64,000 nt of DNA. Origin: Pseudanabaena sp. Salubria-1. GTDB taxonomy: Bacteria; Cyanobacteriota; Cyanobacteriia; Pseudanabaenales; Pseudanabaenaceae. Below are positions 26,388 through 35,114 of this stretch, piece by piece. A program made the translations under genes and the position numbers. Position 1 is the stretch's first letter; every line of letters starts with the position of its first letter. The notes under the pieces are model-generated. The model ran no database searches, was not told the origin of the DNA, and saw only the letters and a program-made list of their open reading frames with translations. The stretch covers positions 124,001 to 188,000 of the forward strand of contig JALQCR010000003.1 of NCBI GenBank assembly GCA_023336205.1, in the 5' to 3' direction.

Positions 26388-27002
26388 TTATTGCCAGACG
26401 TAAATCAGAATAAACAATGCAATCCAAATCACATCGACAAAATGCCAAAATAGTGAAGTGGATTCGACTCCGAACTCTCCTTTTGCGTAATTATCAGGAA
26501 GGAACGATCTCACCAACATGATTAACTGCAACAGCACACCCGTTAAAACGTGCAGCCCGTGAAAGCCCGTTAGCAAATAGAAACTACCACCAAACACGCC
26601 ATCACCAAAGCCAAAGGCTAAGCCACTCCATTCCACCGCTTGACCATAGAGGAAATAACTACCCATAGCGATCGTCAGTAGCCAGAAGGCTCGAAATCCC
26701 CAAAGCTGCTTTTTATGGAGGAATTTCTCAGCGATGTAGATCGTGAGACTGCTGGAAACTAGAATCACGGTATTAATCGTTGGTTCTTTAATTTCCAAAC
26801 CTGTGACACCATCAGGCAGCCAATTGAGAGATGTTGTTTTATAGACAATATAGGCAGCAAAAAAGCTCAAGAAGATGACGCTTTCGGAAAGTAGGAAGAC
26901 GACAAAGCCAAACAGCCGATTATCAGCATGGTCGTGATGCGCGGCTTCGTGGGCAACTTCCAAAATAGGATTCTCACCAACAGAAGTATTAACTGGTTGC
27001 AT
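26388..27002 (-). CDS. ctaE: Heme-copper oxidase subunit III
   Basis: Structural subunit III of a terminal oxidase, 204 residues with five hydrophobic segments. FFAAYIVYKTTSLNWLP and TGFHGLHVLTGVLLQLIML are typical of CtaE. The start overlaps the end of ctaD by 14 bases. By linkage to the CuA-less subunit II it belongs to the second (ARTO) cyanobacterial oxidase set, ctaEII. Confidence 0.92.
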   Translation of the reverse strand: MQPVNTSVGENPILEVAHEAAHHDHADNRLFGFVVFLLSESVIFLSFFAAYIVYKTTSLNWLPDGVTGLEIKEPTINTVILVSSSLTIYIAEKFLHKKQLWGFRAFWLLTIAMGSYFLYGQAVEWSGLAFGFGDGVFGGSFYLLTGFHGLHVLTGVLLQLIMLVRSFLPDNYAKGEFGVESTSLFWHFVDVIWIALFILIYVWQ

Positions 27003-28668
27003 GATTTACCTCCAACTTATCAGGATTAGAAACTAAGGGTTCATCTTTGCCATAGCCATAGGGTTCCGAAATTACAATCGGTAACTCTTCAAAGTTCTCA
27101 TGGGATGGTGGCGAAGAAACTAGCCATTCCAAACCGATCGCCCGCCAAGGATTTTTAGGAGCCTTTTCGCCCTGTACCCAAGAGCCAATCATATTAAGCA
27201 AGAAGGGCAATGTCGATACTCCCAAGAGAAAGCCACCAATACTAGCGATCACATTCCAGAAAGCAAACTCTGGATCGTAGGAGGCAACGCGACGGGGCAT
27301 TCCCTGCAAACCGAGGGGATGCATCGGAAAGAAACAGGCATTCGTACCGATAAAGGTGAGGATAAAATGCAGTTTCCCTAAACCTTCAGAATACATTCTG
27401 CCTGTCATTTTGGGGAACCAATGATAAAGGGCGGCGTAGATTCCCATGACCACTGCGCCGTAAATTACATAATGGAAATGTCCGACCACAAAGTAAGTAT
27501 TATTCACATGAATATCGACGGGAACAGAAGCAAGCATGATGCCCGTGATTCCTGCGAATACGAACATCACCATCGCTCCTAATCCAAATAGCATCGCTGT
27601 ATTTAGCTTGATTTTGCCACCCCAGATCGTCGCTACCCATGCGAAAACCTTGATCCCCGTTGGTACAGAAATTAACATTGTCGTCGCCATAAATAGCATC
27701 CGCATCCAGTCAGGAGTACCACTAGCGAACATATGATGCACCCAAACCACAGCGCTCAATCCCGTAATAATCAACGAAGATACCGCCACGACCTTGTATC
27801 CAAAGAGCGGCTTACGCGCATAGACAGGAAAAATCTCCGAGAAAATCCCAAATACGGGCAAGATAATTACATAGACCGCAGGATGGGAATAGAACCAGAA
27901 AAAATGTTGAAAGAGAACGGGATCGCCGCCCTTGGCGGGATCGAAGAAGCTCGTGCCAAAGGTCAAATCCGATAGCAGCATCACGGCTCCTGCGGTGAGT
28001 GCTGGCAATCCAAATAATTGAATGATCTGCGCGGCTAGCACCGTCCACACAAACACAGGCATTTTGAACCAAGTCATCCCCGTAGTTCGCATTCGGAAAA
28101 TGGTCGTCACGAAGTTAACCGCGCCCATAATCGAAGCTACGCCCGAAATTGCGACCGCTAATAGCCACAGGAACTGACCATTAACAATATTTCCCGTAGG
28201 ATTTTGCAAACTCACAGGCGGATAAGCCCACCAGCCCGATTGTGACGATCCCCCAGGAATAAAAAAGCTTGCCATCAGGATCACCCCAAATACGGGAACC
28301 ATCCAAAAAGCAACGGCATTTAACTTCGGGAAAGCCATATCACGAGCGCCGATCATCAATGGCACTAGGTAATTGGATATTCCTAAAAGTACGGGAAATG
28401 TCCAGAGAAACAGCATGATCGTGCCATGCATCGTGAACATAGAGTTATACACAGCGCGATCGACTAAATCCGATTCAGGGGTAATCAGTTCACCTCGAAT
28501 CACCATCGCCAGAACGCCACCAATGAGAAAGAAGAAAAAGGAAGTAACAATATATTGAATCCCAATCACTTTATGATCGGTACTAAATCCAAAAAATCGC
28601 CGCCAGTCTTCAGGTTGCTCAGACTGGGGTGGAAGATCGGCGATCGCATCAATAGAAATGTTTGCCAT
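26989..28668 (-). CDS. ctaD: Heme-copper oxidase subunit I
   Basis: Catalytic subunit with twelve helices and 559 residues. Active-site elements: FWFYSHPAVYVIILP (CuB His and crosslinked Tyr), VVWVHHMFASG (CuB His pair) and VVGHFHYVIYGAV (heme His). The end is a Pro-rich, charged tail. It is the first gene of ctaD-ctaE here. The matching ctaC lies 3.4 kb upstream, beyond an accessory insertion. Confidence 0.94.
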   Translation of the reverse strand: MANISIDAIADLPPQSEQPEDWRRFFGFSTDHKVIGIQYIVTSFFFFLIGGVLAMVIRGELITPESDLVDRAVYNSMFTMHGTIMLFLWTFPVLLGISNYLVPLMIGARDMAFPKLNAVAFWMVPVFGVILMASFFIPGGSSQSGWWAYPPVSLQNPTGNIVNGQFLWLLAVAISGVASIMGAVNFVTTIFRMRTTGMTWFKMPVFVWTVLAAQIIQLFGLPALTAGAVMLLSDLTFGTSFFDPAKGGDPVLFQHFFWFYSHPAVYVIILPVFGIFSEIFPVYARKPLFGYKVVAVSSLIITGLSAVVWVHHMFASGTPDWMRMLFMATTMLISVPTGIKVFAWVATIWGGKIKLNTAMLFGLGAMVMFVFAGITGIMLASVPVDIHVNNTYFVVGHFHYVIYGAVVMGIYAALYHWFPKMTGRMYSEGLGKLHFILTFIGTNACFFPMHPLGLQGMPRRVASYDPEFAFWNVIASIGGFLLGVSTLPFLLNMIGSWVQGEKAPKNPWRAIGLEWLVSSPPSHENFEELPIVISEPYGYGKDEPLVSNPDKLEVNHATS

Positions 28669-28783
28669 GATTTACCTATAGAATTGAAAAAATATAAAGA
28701 TTAAATTTTTCCGTGTTTGTTGAATCTAGACGGTAAGTTCAGTCCAGTTTGTAGTCAGGTTCAGAGATTGGTTATACCTCTTT

Positions 28784-29209
28784 TTACGGTGGATAGTAAT
28801 CGACGCTTTTTAGAAACTGCTCAACGGATTGTATTTGTATTGAGCGAAATGGACTGAGAACCAACAGATCCTTATCTCCACTAACAATCAAATCAGCTTT
28901 ACCGCTAAGTGATAACTCTAAAATCTTGTCATCCTTGGGATCGCGGCATTCCTTAACAACATCTACTACTTCAATCAATATGCCTCTATCTACGAAGCTA
29001 TCCAAAAATTCTTCTCGCTCCTCGTCTGTGATATATTTTCTGAATTTTGCACGACTGAGAACTTCGTCAATTTCTTCTATTAGTTCTAATGAAAATAAAA
29101 TATTACCGTTTTGGAGTGCATACCTAATTGCCAAGTCAGGTTTACTACCCTCAAATAGCACAGAGCTAATAATCACGTTAGTATCAAAAACATATCGCAC
29201 TTTATTCAC
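28784..29209 (-). CDS. PIN-domain toxin component
   Basis: 141-residue PIN-fold ribonuclease of the putative TA toxin family. The acidic residues are visible: Asp9 in FDTNVIIS, Asp in CRDPKDDKILELSL (about 89-95) and Asp in VSGDKDLLVL. It overlaps the upstream small gene by 8 bases, the standard antitoxin-toxin order. Target RNA unknown. Confidence 0.87.
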   Translation of the reverse strand: MNKVRYVFDTNVIISSVLFEGSKPDLAIRYALQNGNILFSLELIEEIDEVLSRAKFRKYITDEEREEFLDSFVDRGILIEVVDVVKECRDPKDDKILELSLSGKADLIVSGDKDLLVLSPFRSIQIQSVEQFLKSVDYYPP

Positions 29210-29426
29210 TTAACAAATTATTCAAAATTTCTGGAGTTAAGCCTCTAGCCTGTGCTTTACGACTGATATCACTCATAACAACCTCTAGTGGTCGGCGTTT
29301 TCTGGCAAATTCTTTCAGCCTCAAGCTAAGAAGAGCATCAAGCTTTTGGCGATCGGCAAAGATAGCTGACTCATAAATTTTTGCCGATTCTACATCAACA
29401 CAGATTTTAATTTCTTTAGTTTCCAT
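29202..29426 (-). CDS. Antitoxin partner of the PIN toxin
   Basis: 74 residues from the ATG complementary to 29424-29426 (METKEIKICVDVESAKIYESA). A longer frame up to 29561 is possible but adds sequence unlike a normal N-terminus. The middle is basic and helical (LSLRLKEFARKRRPLEVV), and the last residues (LTPEILNNLLSE) overlap the toxin gene. Family not recognised; role inferred from pairing. Confidence 0.7.
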   Translation of the reverse strand: METKEIKICVDVESAKIYESAIFADRQKLDALLSLRLKEFARKRRPLEVVMSDISRKAQARGLTPEILNNLLSE

Positions 29427-29494
29427 AAATTTTATATGCCAAAAAATATTTCCAAACCATCTAAAAATTCTATTCTCGTTGAAATCATTAGCGA

Positions 29495-29767
29495 TCATAC
29501 TGCTCTCTTTGTCCGTCCACCAAATCGGCGTACATGGCGAGAACCGACTCGAACAATCCAAATTTGAGCATCTGGGTGACGGGCTTCGAGCCTATTGCAA
29601 GCAACTATTTCACGAGCATCAACTTCAAAGTCTCCAGTCTCAAGGTCAATTGCTACAATTTTACCCTGATTACTCAATTCAATTTGTGGTCGAATTTGAG
29701 TTTGATAAATCAGATCGCCACGTTGGGCAAATTCTTCTTTGCTATAGCAGGGTTGATGGACTACCAT
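29495..29767 (-). CDS. Small conserved-type protein, function unknown
   Basis: 90 residues, MVVHQPCYSKEEFAQRGDLIYQ and ending GGRTKRAV. Small proteins of this look occur next to clan AA aspartyl protease genes in cyanobacteria (from memory; not verified). The next downstream frame here begins MIANDFNENR and then breaks up, which could be a relic of such a gene. May form an operon with the PIN pair. Confidence 0.55.
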   Translation of the reverse strand: MVVHQPCYSKEEFAQRGDLIYQTQIRPQIELSNQGKIVAIDLETGDFEVDAREIVACNRLEARHPDAQIWIVRVGSRHVRRFGGRTKRAV

Positions 29768-30047
29768 GATTGTGAATTTTCCTCGATCGCTGACTTATCT
29801 GGCATTATAACTGACTAGAAACTGCTATGAATAGGTTGATTTCGTTAAAACAAAAATAAGGTGTGTTGCATTGCAGGAACTCACCCTACACGATTGGCGA
29901 TCGCACTAAGTAGAATGGTGATAATAAGGTTAAGAAAGATTAAGATTAGATGCTTGACTTGTGATAAGCAGCATGAGAGTATTCTTACGATTTCCATGCT
30001 CGCTGTGGAAAGCAGTCTTTGAGAAACCAAAAAATTCAGAATAATTC

Positions 30048-30242
30048 ATGAAAAAATTAGCTACATTTTTGGCTGTGGTTCTTAGCTTTGTTTTGTGTCT
30101 AGGTGGGGTAAACCCAGCCTTTGCACAACAATCTGTCCAGCCCCCATCTCGTGAGATTACCACTTTTTACATCACTCCCGCACAACAAGCTCAAGGAGTT
30201 AATGTATTTCGCGATATCTTGAAATATGATTCTTATTCTTAA
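30048..30242 (+). CDS. Small secreted protein, unknown
   Basis: 64 residues: a signal peptide MKKLATFLAVVLSFVLCLGG with a cleavage site AFA-QQ near residue 26, leaving a short mature protein (QSVQPPSREITTF). Family not recognised. It may be a degraded remnant or a genuine small exported protein. It sits just before the broken DUF1350 gene. Confidence 0.5.
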   Translation: MKKLATFLAVVLSFVLCLGGVNPAFAQQSVQPPSREITTFYITPAQQAQGVNVFRDILKYDSYS

Positions 30243-30313
30243 ACTGTACGATTTATTTATTTACTTGAAAATTCTGGAATGGAATTAATTTTTTACAGGG
30301 GAGCTACGGAATT

Positions 30314-31370
30314 ATGAAATTTCAACCTGTCGCTCATAGCTGGGTGGCTCTACATCCAGAACCAAAGGGAGTCATTCAATTTATTGGTGGCGCATTCTTC
30401 GGCACATTTTTTCCAATGTTTTTCTATCGTTCCCTGCTTCGGGGGTTATTTGAGGATGGCTATACAATAGTTGTCTTACCATTTAACTTTACTTTCGATC
30501 ATTATGCTGAAGCTGGCTTTTTAATCAAAGAGCAGTATGAAATCATGCCAGAAAGTCAGAATAGCTATATCCTACGGATATGACTATTCTACATATCTCA
30601 GCGATAGCAATTTTGCATGGCTTGGGCATAGTATTGGCTGCAAATATATTGCTCTTTTGGAAGCATTTAGTGCCTTACATTCAATTGACAGTCCGCAAGA
30701 GTTGAAAGAACTGATTGGAAAGATAATTAGAGAAACAGCAACCGAAAGGGATTCTCCAGCAAATCTCGATCGCAAGATTGATAATATTTTTAATGATCTT
30801 TCACGGTTAACCAACGATCTGAAGCTAAAGAGAACTGAGGCTAAAGCATTAATTGCCCGTTACGTTGAGCGAGCTACTAATGCCAAGCAGTCAGAAAATC
30901 TTGTAACAATCATCAGCCTCTTTATCAAAAACCAACCTTCTTTACTACTCGCTCCCGTAAATACGGGGCTTGATAGTGCTATTCCTAAGCCATTAGCCGC
31001 CGTATTGATTAATTTAGGAATAAATGTCAATCCAACGCCAGAACAAACCTATGCACTCATAAGATCTGGCAATTTATTCAATCTCTTAGGGATAGTTGAC
31101 TTCAAGACCGATAAAATTGCTTCTTCAACTTGCCATTGGTTTGAGAAAGATTTTAAAAAGCCACCTGAGAATTTTCAAGAACATTTAATAGGCGGTCATC
31201 TAAGACCATTGGGTATCCAATTGGGTAACTTTGTGATCAATTTCCCAGACTTTGGCGACAATATTCCTCTTATTGAGTCTATCCAAAAACGCGATGCGAA
31301 ATTTCAAATTCCTGTTAGTGGATTATTTCAAAATCTAATTTCTGTTATAAGCAGGACTTACGCAAAATAG
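30314..31370 (+). pseudogene. DUF1350 family protein, frameshifted and truncated by a MITE
   Basis: Two frames together look like one DUF1350 (alpha/beta-hydrolase-like) protein. 30314-30583 gives the N-terminus (GVIQFIGGAFFGTFFPMFFYRSLLRGLFEDGY, broken here into GVIQFIGGAFFGTFF and the rest), ending in PFNFTFDHY. The other frame, from about 30537, continues with FAWLGHSIGCKYIALL, the expected nucleophile elbow, to the end. The frameshift lies between about 30537 and 30583. The 3' end runs directly into the MITE terminal repeat, which supplies the stop codon. A sequencing indel could mimic the frameshift, but not the MITE join. Confidence 0.75.
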
Positions 31371-31440
31371 CCAAAAGCAGGGGCAATTCATGAATTGCCC
31401 CTACTACGACGCTAGAATCAAGTCCTTTTGTGTAAGTCCT
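31353..31440. mobile_element. MITE-like element, 88 bp
   Basis: The ends are a 15-bp terminal inverted repeat with one mismatch: AGGACTTACGCAAAA (31353-31367) and TTTTGTGTAAGTCCT (31426-31440). Inside is a perfect 24-bp palindrome (31379-31402, AGGGGCAATTCA with its complement). It encodes nothing. A single similar end occurs at 9327-9341. It interrupts the end of the DUF1350 gene. Confidence 0.75.
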
Positions 31441-31530
31441 AATAAGTTCAACTAGTGGCATTTGAGACTCTCCTCATCTGAAGGTTGGATCAAAAGGTTG
31501 GAATACTAGCTTATCGGATGGAAACAACCA

Positions 31531-32088
31531 CTAGCGATCGCTTCTATACCAATCATAGCTATACCTATCATAAAATCCACTGGGACAAGTAAATTTCCCT
31601 CCATTAAATACAGGCTTAGGTGGCTTCTCGAAAGTACTTCCTTGAGCTATACATAGAACTGAATCAGTAGCTTTCCGTTTCTCGTCATAGGCAACAGCAC
31701 CGACAAGAGCATATATCTTTGCTTTGGTGAGTCCTAGACCAAATAGGTCAGTTGGCACTTCCCTTGGGGTTGCATAGATATAAACGCGATCGCTAGTTAC
31801 TTCTGTAGAAAAGAGATAACGATTCGTTTTTTCAGGGAGCGGTGGAAGATCTGGGAACGTGAAAGACTTGCTAAAACTCTGCTTTTCTAAGTGATGAGCC
31901 TGTTGGAATCTAAGATAAGAACCAGTTATATCTAATGCAGGATTACCGCAAGCACAACCGATCGGAACTTGAATAAAACAAATTCCAATCCCCAATGGAA
32001 TTGCACCAATAGCGGTCAAGGCAATAATTCGTTTAGGATTTCTTTTGCGAGAACCTTCTTCGAGATTCTTTTCCAATGGATCAGACAT
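31531..32088 (-). CDS. Type IV pilin-like G/H family-type protein
   Basis: 185 residues with one hydrophobic segment (about 22-42) after a Lys/Arg-rich N-terminus. GSYLRFQQAHHLEKQSFS and RVYIYATPRE are features seen in the pilin-like G/H proteins of cyanobacteria. A normal prepilin cleavage motif is missing, so it is unlikely to be a true pilin. It lies between ctaC and the accessory genes, same strand. Confidence 0.6.
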   Translation of the reverse strand: MSDPLEKNLEEGSRKRNPKRIIALTAIGAIPLGIGICFIQVPIGCACGNPALDITGSYLRFQQAHHLEKQSFSKSFTFPDLPPLPEKTNRYLFSTEVTSDRVYIYATPREVPTDLFGLGLTKAKIYALVGAVAYDEKRKATDSVLCIAQGSTFEKPPKPVFNGGKFTCPSGFYDRYSYDWYRSDR

Positions 32089-32104
32089 AAGTTGACCTCT
32101 ATAT

Positions 32105-33007
32105 TTAATTGGAATAATTCACCACAGGCGGAGCCGCAGGGATAACCGTTGCCCAATTATTTGCATTAGCTCGTTTAGCATATTCATTAGATGCACGATT
32201 ATAGGCAGCTACAGGCGTTGCACTAGAAGAATCTAATAGCCATTTTTGATAGGCTTCAGGAGATTCCACTACCACATCCGTTTGCATCGCTGCGAAATAA
32301 GTACCGCTATATTGCGAATCCCGCAAACGATATTTTCCTTCACGGATCGGCGTAAATTCAAAATCAATATCACGTCCTGGGATCACATCTTGCTTCACCC
32401 GAAAAGCAGGGATATACAAGCCATGCAGTACATCTTCCGAATGAAGTACTAACTTAATCCTGCGATTATTGGGTAAATGTAATTCTGTACTACTAACATC
32501 GATACTAGTGCCTTTGCCATAAACGAACTCCCACGACCATTGCCGCGCAAATACATCAATTTTTTCTGTAGGCGCAGTTTCATCTCGATCTATTTGCGCT
32601 GCTTGAGCCGCTTCAATGATCTGTCCATGATGAGCATGTTCCATTGGTCCCAAAATCGACATCTGGTCATAGATTTGATAGCTATAGCCAGCAATCCAAA
32701 TCACTAAGGCTAGAGGAATCGCAGTCCAAATGATTTCTAATTTGACATTGCCTTCGATGTGGGGGCCATCACTGTAATCATATTTTTCTGCTCGTTGAAA
32801 CAAGACTGAATAGGTCAATGTCCCAACCACACCGAGAAAAATAAAAGTTCCCAGCGTCACCAAAAAGCTAAATAGGTTGTCCACTAAAATCGATTCGGCT
32901 GAAGCCTGCGGGGGGAACCATGTATAGGCAACTTGTCCCATCCAGAGACTGACTAGAGCGATCGCGATCGCCACACCCACCAAAATTAAAATTGTGCGAA
33001 GTTTCAT
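32105..33007 (-). CDS. ctaC: Terminal oxidase subunit II lacking the CuA site (ARTO type)
   Basis: Subunit II of a heme-copper oxidase, with two N-terminal helices and a periplasmic cupredoxin domain (300 residues). His195 of the CuA site is kept (DVLHG), but the expected C-x-E-x-C-x3-H segment reads Asp230, Gln232, Ser234 and Phe238; only Met241 remains. Loss of CuA is the hallmark of the cyanobacterial alternative respiratory terminal oxidase, thought to accept electrons from quinol. It follows two DUF2231 genes by 8 bases. Confidence 0.93.
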   Translation of the reverse strand: MKLRTILILVGVAIAIALVSLWMGQVAYTWFPPQASAESILVDNLFSFLVTLGTFIFLGVVGTLTYSVLFQRAEKYDYSDGPHIEGNVKLEIIWTAIPLALVIWIAGYSYQIYDQMSILGPMEHAHHGQIIEAAQAAQIDRDETAPTEKIDVFARQWSWEFVYGKGTSIDVSSTELHLPNNRRIKLVLHSEDVLHGLYIPAFRVKQDVIPGRDIDFEFTPIREGKYRLRDSQYSGTYFAAMQTDVVVESPEAYQKWLLDSSSATPVAAYNRASNEYAKRANANNWATVIPAAPPVVNYSN

Positions 33008-33015
33008 AGATCTCC

Positions 33016-33627
33016 CTATTTCAGTAACTGATTGAGATCAATATCTTTGCCTATGCGCAATAGGCGATCGGCGGTGATATGTACGCCAAATTCCGAAGCA
33101 AGTTGTGCACCTAAAGTTCCATGAGCAAACATGATCACAAAAATCGCTAATCCAGCTAATAGATAGCTCCATTGCACCTGCTGTCCCATATCCTTGCGCC
33201 AGAGAAATCTCTGAAATCCTCTCCATACAGTCATGCCAACAATTAGGGCTAGCAATAAAACGCCGCCCACACCATGCCAGATCATAGTTTCCATTGCTTG
33301 AAAACCCCAAGCACTCTTCACATTTGGATCAGGAGTGGCTAACAAGATCTCGTAAAAGCCAGCAGCCACAGTAAAGAAGGTGATGATCGAAGCGGCGACC
33401 ATGTTGTACCAACCGACATCAAAAAAGTTGGAACGTGCAGCAGGAATTGCAAGAAACTTGAATAATGGCTTTTCCAGAACAAAAAACACACCGACAAAAT
33501 CAAACCCGATCGCCACAATAAACAAACCCAAAGTCATGTGAACTAGATTGGGATGAATGGGAATTACATAGGGTAATCCATTAGCACCCAACTGACTACC
33601 TAATTGATTAATCAAGTCTGGATTCAT
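33016..33627 (-). CDS. DUF2231 membrane protein, second in ARTO operon
   Basis: 203 residues with four to five hydrophobic segments; the opening LPYVIPIHPNLVHMTLGLFIVAIGFDFV fits DUF2231 (small heme-associated-looking membrane proteins). His residues in helices suggest heme ligands, but this is inference. It overlaps the upstream DUF2231 gene by 4 bases and precedes ctaC by 8 bases. Confidence 0.85.
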   Translation of the reverse strand: MNPDLINQLGSQLGANGLPYVIPIHPNLVHMTLGLFIVAIGFDFVGVFFVLEKPLFKFLAIPAARSNFFDVGWYNMVAASIITFFTVAAGFYEILLATPDPNVKSAWGFQAMETMIWHGVGGVLLLALIVGMTVWRGFQRFLWRKDMGQQVQWSYLLAGLAIFVIMFAHGTLGAQLASEFGVHITADRLLRIGKDIDLNQLLK

Positions 33628-34142
33628 TTTAAACTAGCCTCTCTTAAAGCTTCGACAACGGGAACTGTATGCAGTCCGTAGACCCAAACTAAGAGGTCTC
33701 CCAAATAAACTTGAAACAAAACCAGTCCAGTAAGTAATACACCTGCGCCAAGGAACGAGAAAGGTAGCACCTTAGGATCACGAATACGAATTACATAGCG
33801 CCATCCTGTAATCGCGGCGATAATTCCTGATAATGACCAACCAATTATGGTATGCAAGTTTAAAGTAGCTTCTACTGAACTATAAGGTTCAGCAAGTCCC
33901 GCTTCAATTTGTCCAAAGACGATCGCAATAAAGATAGAAATAGTGGCAAAAAAGTAATTCCACCAGCTAACTTCATATAGGCGAGGGTTGCGAGTGAAGT
34001 AGCCGATCGCATCGCATACTACCGAAAACAACACCATCGCAATCACAAAATGCACCACAATCGGATGAATTGTATCGGGATAGGGCAAATTATGGTCATT
34101 TAACGGTGGAAGGTATTCCAGCATAGTATTTTCAATACTCAA
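33624..34142 (-). CDS. DUF2231 membrane protein, first in ARTO operon
   Basis: 172 residues; HPIVVHFVIAMVLFSVVCDAIGYF is the DUF2231 start, with four hydrophobic segments and paired histidines. It appears to be the first gene of DUF2231-DUF2231-ctaC. Paralogue of its neighbour. Known ARTO clusters often carry such genes; a role in electron transfer or assembly is only inferred. Confidence 0.85.
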   Translation of the reverse strand: MSIENTMLEYLPPLNDHNLPYPDTIHPIVVHFVIAMVLFSVVCDAIGYFTRNPRLYEVSWWNYFFATISIFIAIVFGQIEAGLAEPYSSVEATLNLHTIIGWSLSGIIAAITGWRYVIRIRDPKVLPFSFLGAGVLLTGLVLFQVYLGDLLVWVYGLHTVPVVEALREASLK

Positions 34143-34238
34143 TGAAGGATTGGATTTGCGTATGCTTTTATTTTAGTCTAAACAAAAATTAATCTAAGTC
34201 AAAAGACATCTCGTCAAATCTCATGCAATATTATATAG

Positions 34239-34943
34239 ATCGCAAAGCTTACATACATATTTTTGAGCCTAGATGTTTTAGTATTTGTAATACTTCATAA
34301 AGCTCATTATTTGGGTTTACTAAAGAGAATAACCGTGAATTGGCATACTCATTTTGTGAAGTTTTCAAAAATAAAAATTCATTCCCATTGGTAATCATGC
34401 CAAATATTGATTGCACGGTTTCCGAATTACTCAACATATAAGCTAAAGCTTGTGGAATTGCTCTTGTTACAGCAAAATCACTTCGGTTTGATTCAATGAC
34501 TAATAACCAAAGCCGATTTTTTATCACCAATACATCGATCCGCCCTCGAATTATTGCTCCTTCATCTTTTATTTCTAATGCTATAGCTGTTTCTGTCTCG
34601 ATCCGAAATGGCTTGTGATAAAAGCCAGCGAGATCTACCAATGGTGCAAGTACTACCATTTTCACTGTATTTTCTAACATCGGTGGATCTTCCATCAATT
34701 CTAGAAAATTAGCTTTCACCCGATCTAATAAATGGTGATCTTCTTCACTTAAAGGTGTAAAACCATTCAACCATTCAGTAAAAAAAGCAGGATCTTGAGA
34801 TATTTGAATCCCAAAGTTTTGCTTTAATTCCCTTAGCGTTACATCTTTTGCGGCGATCGCCTGAACCATGATGAATTGTAGGTAGAAGTAATAATCTTAA
34901 TATTAGTGCAAAAACAAAATTACCAACGCGATCGCCCAACCAC
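34239..34943. repeat. 705-bp duplicated unit, copy 2
   Basis: Second copy of 19669-20373, same orientation, including the HIP1 repeat at its edge. Differences are scattered single bases. Confidence 0.85.
34249..34869 (-). CDS. Type I restriction R N-terminal-like protein, copy 2, catalytic lysine replaced
   Basis: 206 residues, about 20 substitutions or fewer from copy 1. In the nuclease motif VIES-N-RSDF, residue 128 is Asn (AAC) where copy 1 has Lys (AAA); Asp112 and Glu126 remain. This suggests it has lost nuclease activity while staying open along its whole length, so it may still be made and could act as a decoy, immunity or binding protein. Confidence 0.75.
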   Translation of the reverse strand: MVQAIAAKDVTLRELKQNFGIQISQDPAFFTEWLNGFTPLSEEDHHLLDRVKANFLELMEDPPMLENTVKMVVLAPLVDLAGFYHKPFRIETETAIALEIKDEGAIIRGRIDVLVIKNRLWLLVIESNRSDFAVTRAIPQALAYMLSNSETVQSIFGMITNGNEFLFLKTSQNEYANSRLFSLVNPNNELYEVLQILKHLGSKICM

Positions 34944-35003
34944 TCCCAAAACACGATCGCCCAATCATCCCCTTCGCAAAAACGCGATCACCCAATCATC
35001 CAT
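34925..35003. repeat. HIP1-based repeat array E (3 units)
   Basis: Three units with the same CGATCGCCCAAYCA core, next to copy 2 of the duplicated gene and just before the ParA promoter. The third unit has GATCACCC. Confidence 0.8.
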
Positions 35004-35064
35004 GTATAAACATCAGCAATAATAGCTAGAGCAAGATTAATCTCAAGTATAAAAATCTTGTTGA

Positions 35065-35105
35065 CAACGTACACAATTTATTTTATCCTGTGTTCAACGT
35101 ACACA
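35065..35105 (+). promoter_or_regulatory. Direct repeats, probable operator of the HTH-ParA gene
   Basis: CAACGTACACA occurs at 35065-35075 and 35095-35105, exactly 30 bases apart (about three helical turns). The second copy lies in the palindrome CTGTGT-TCAACGT-ACACAG. The repeats lie 10-50 bases before the start codon and may be bound by the HTH domain of the protein. Confidence 0.55.
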
Positions 35106-35114
35106 GACTGCTTC

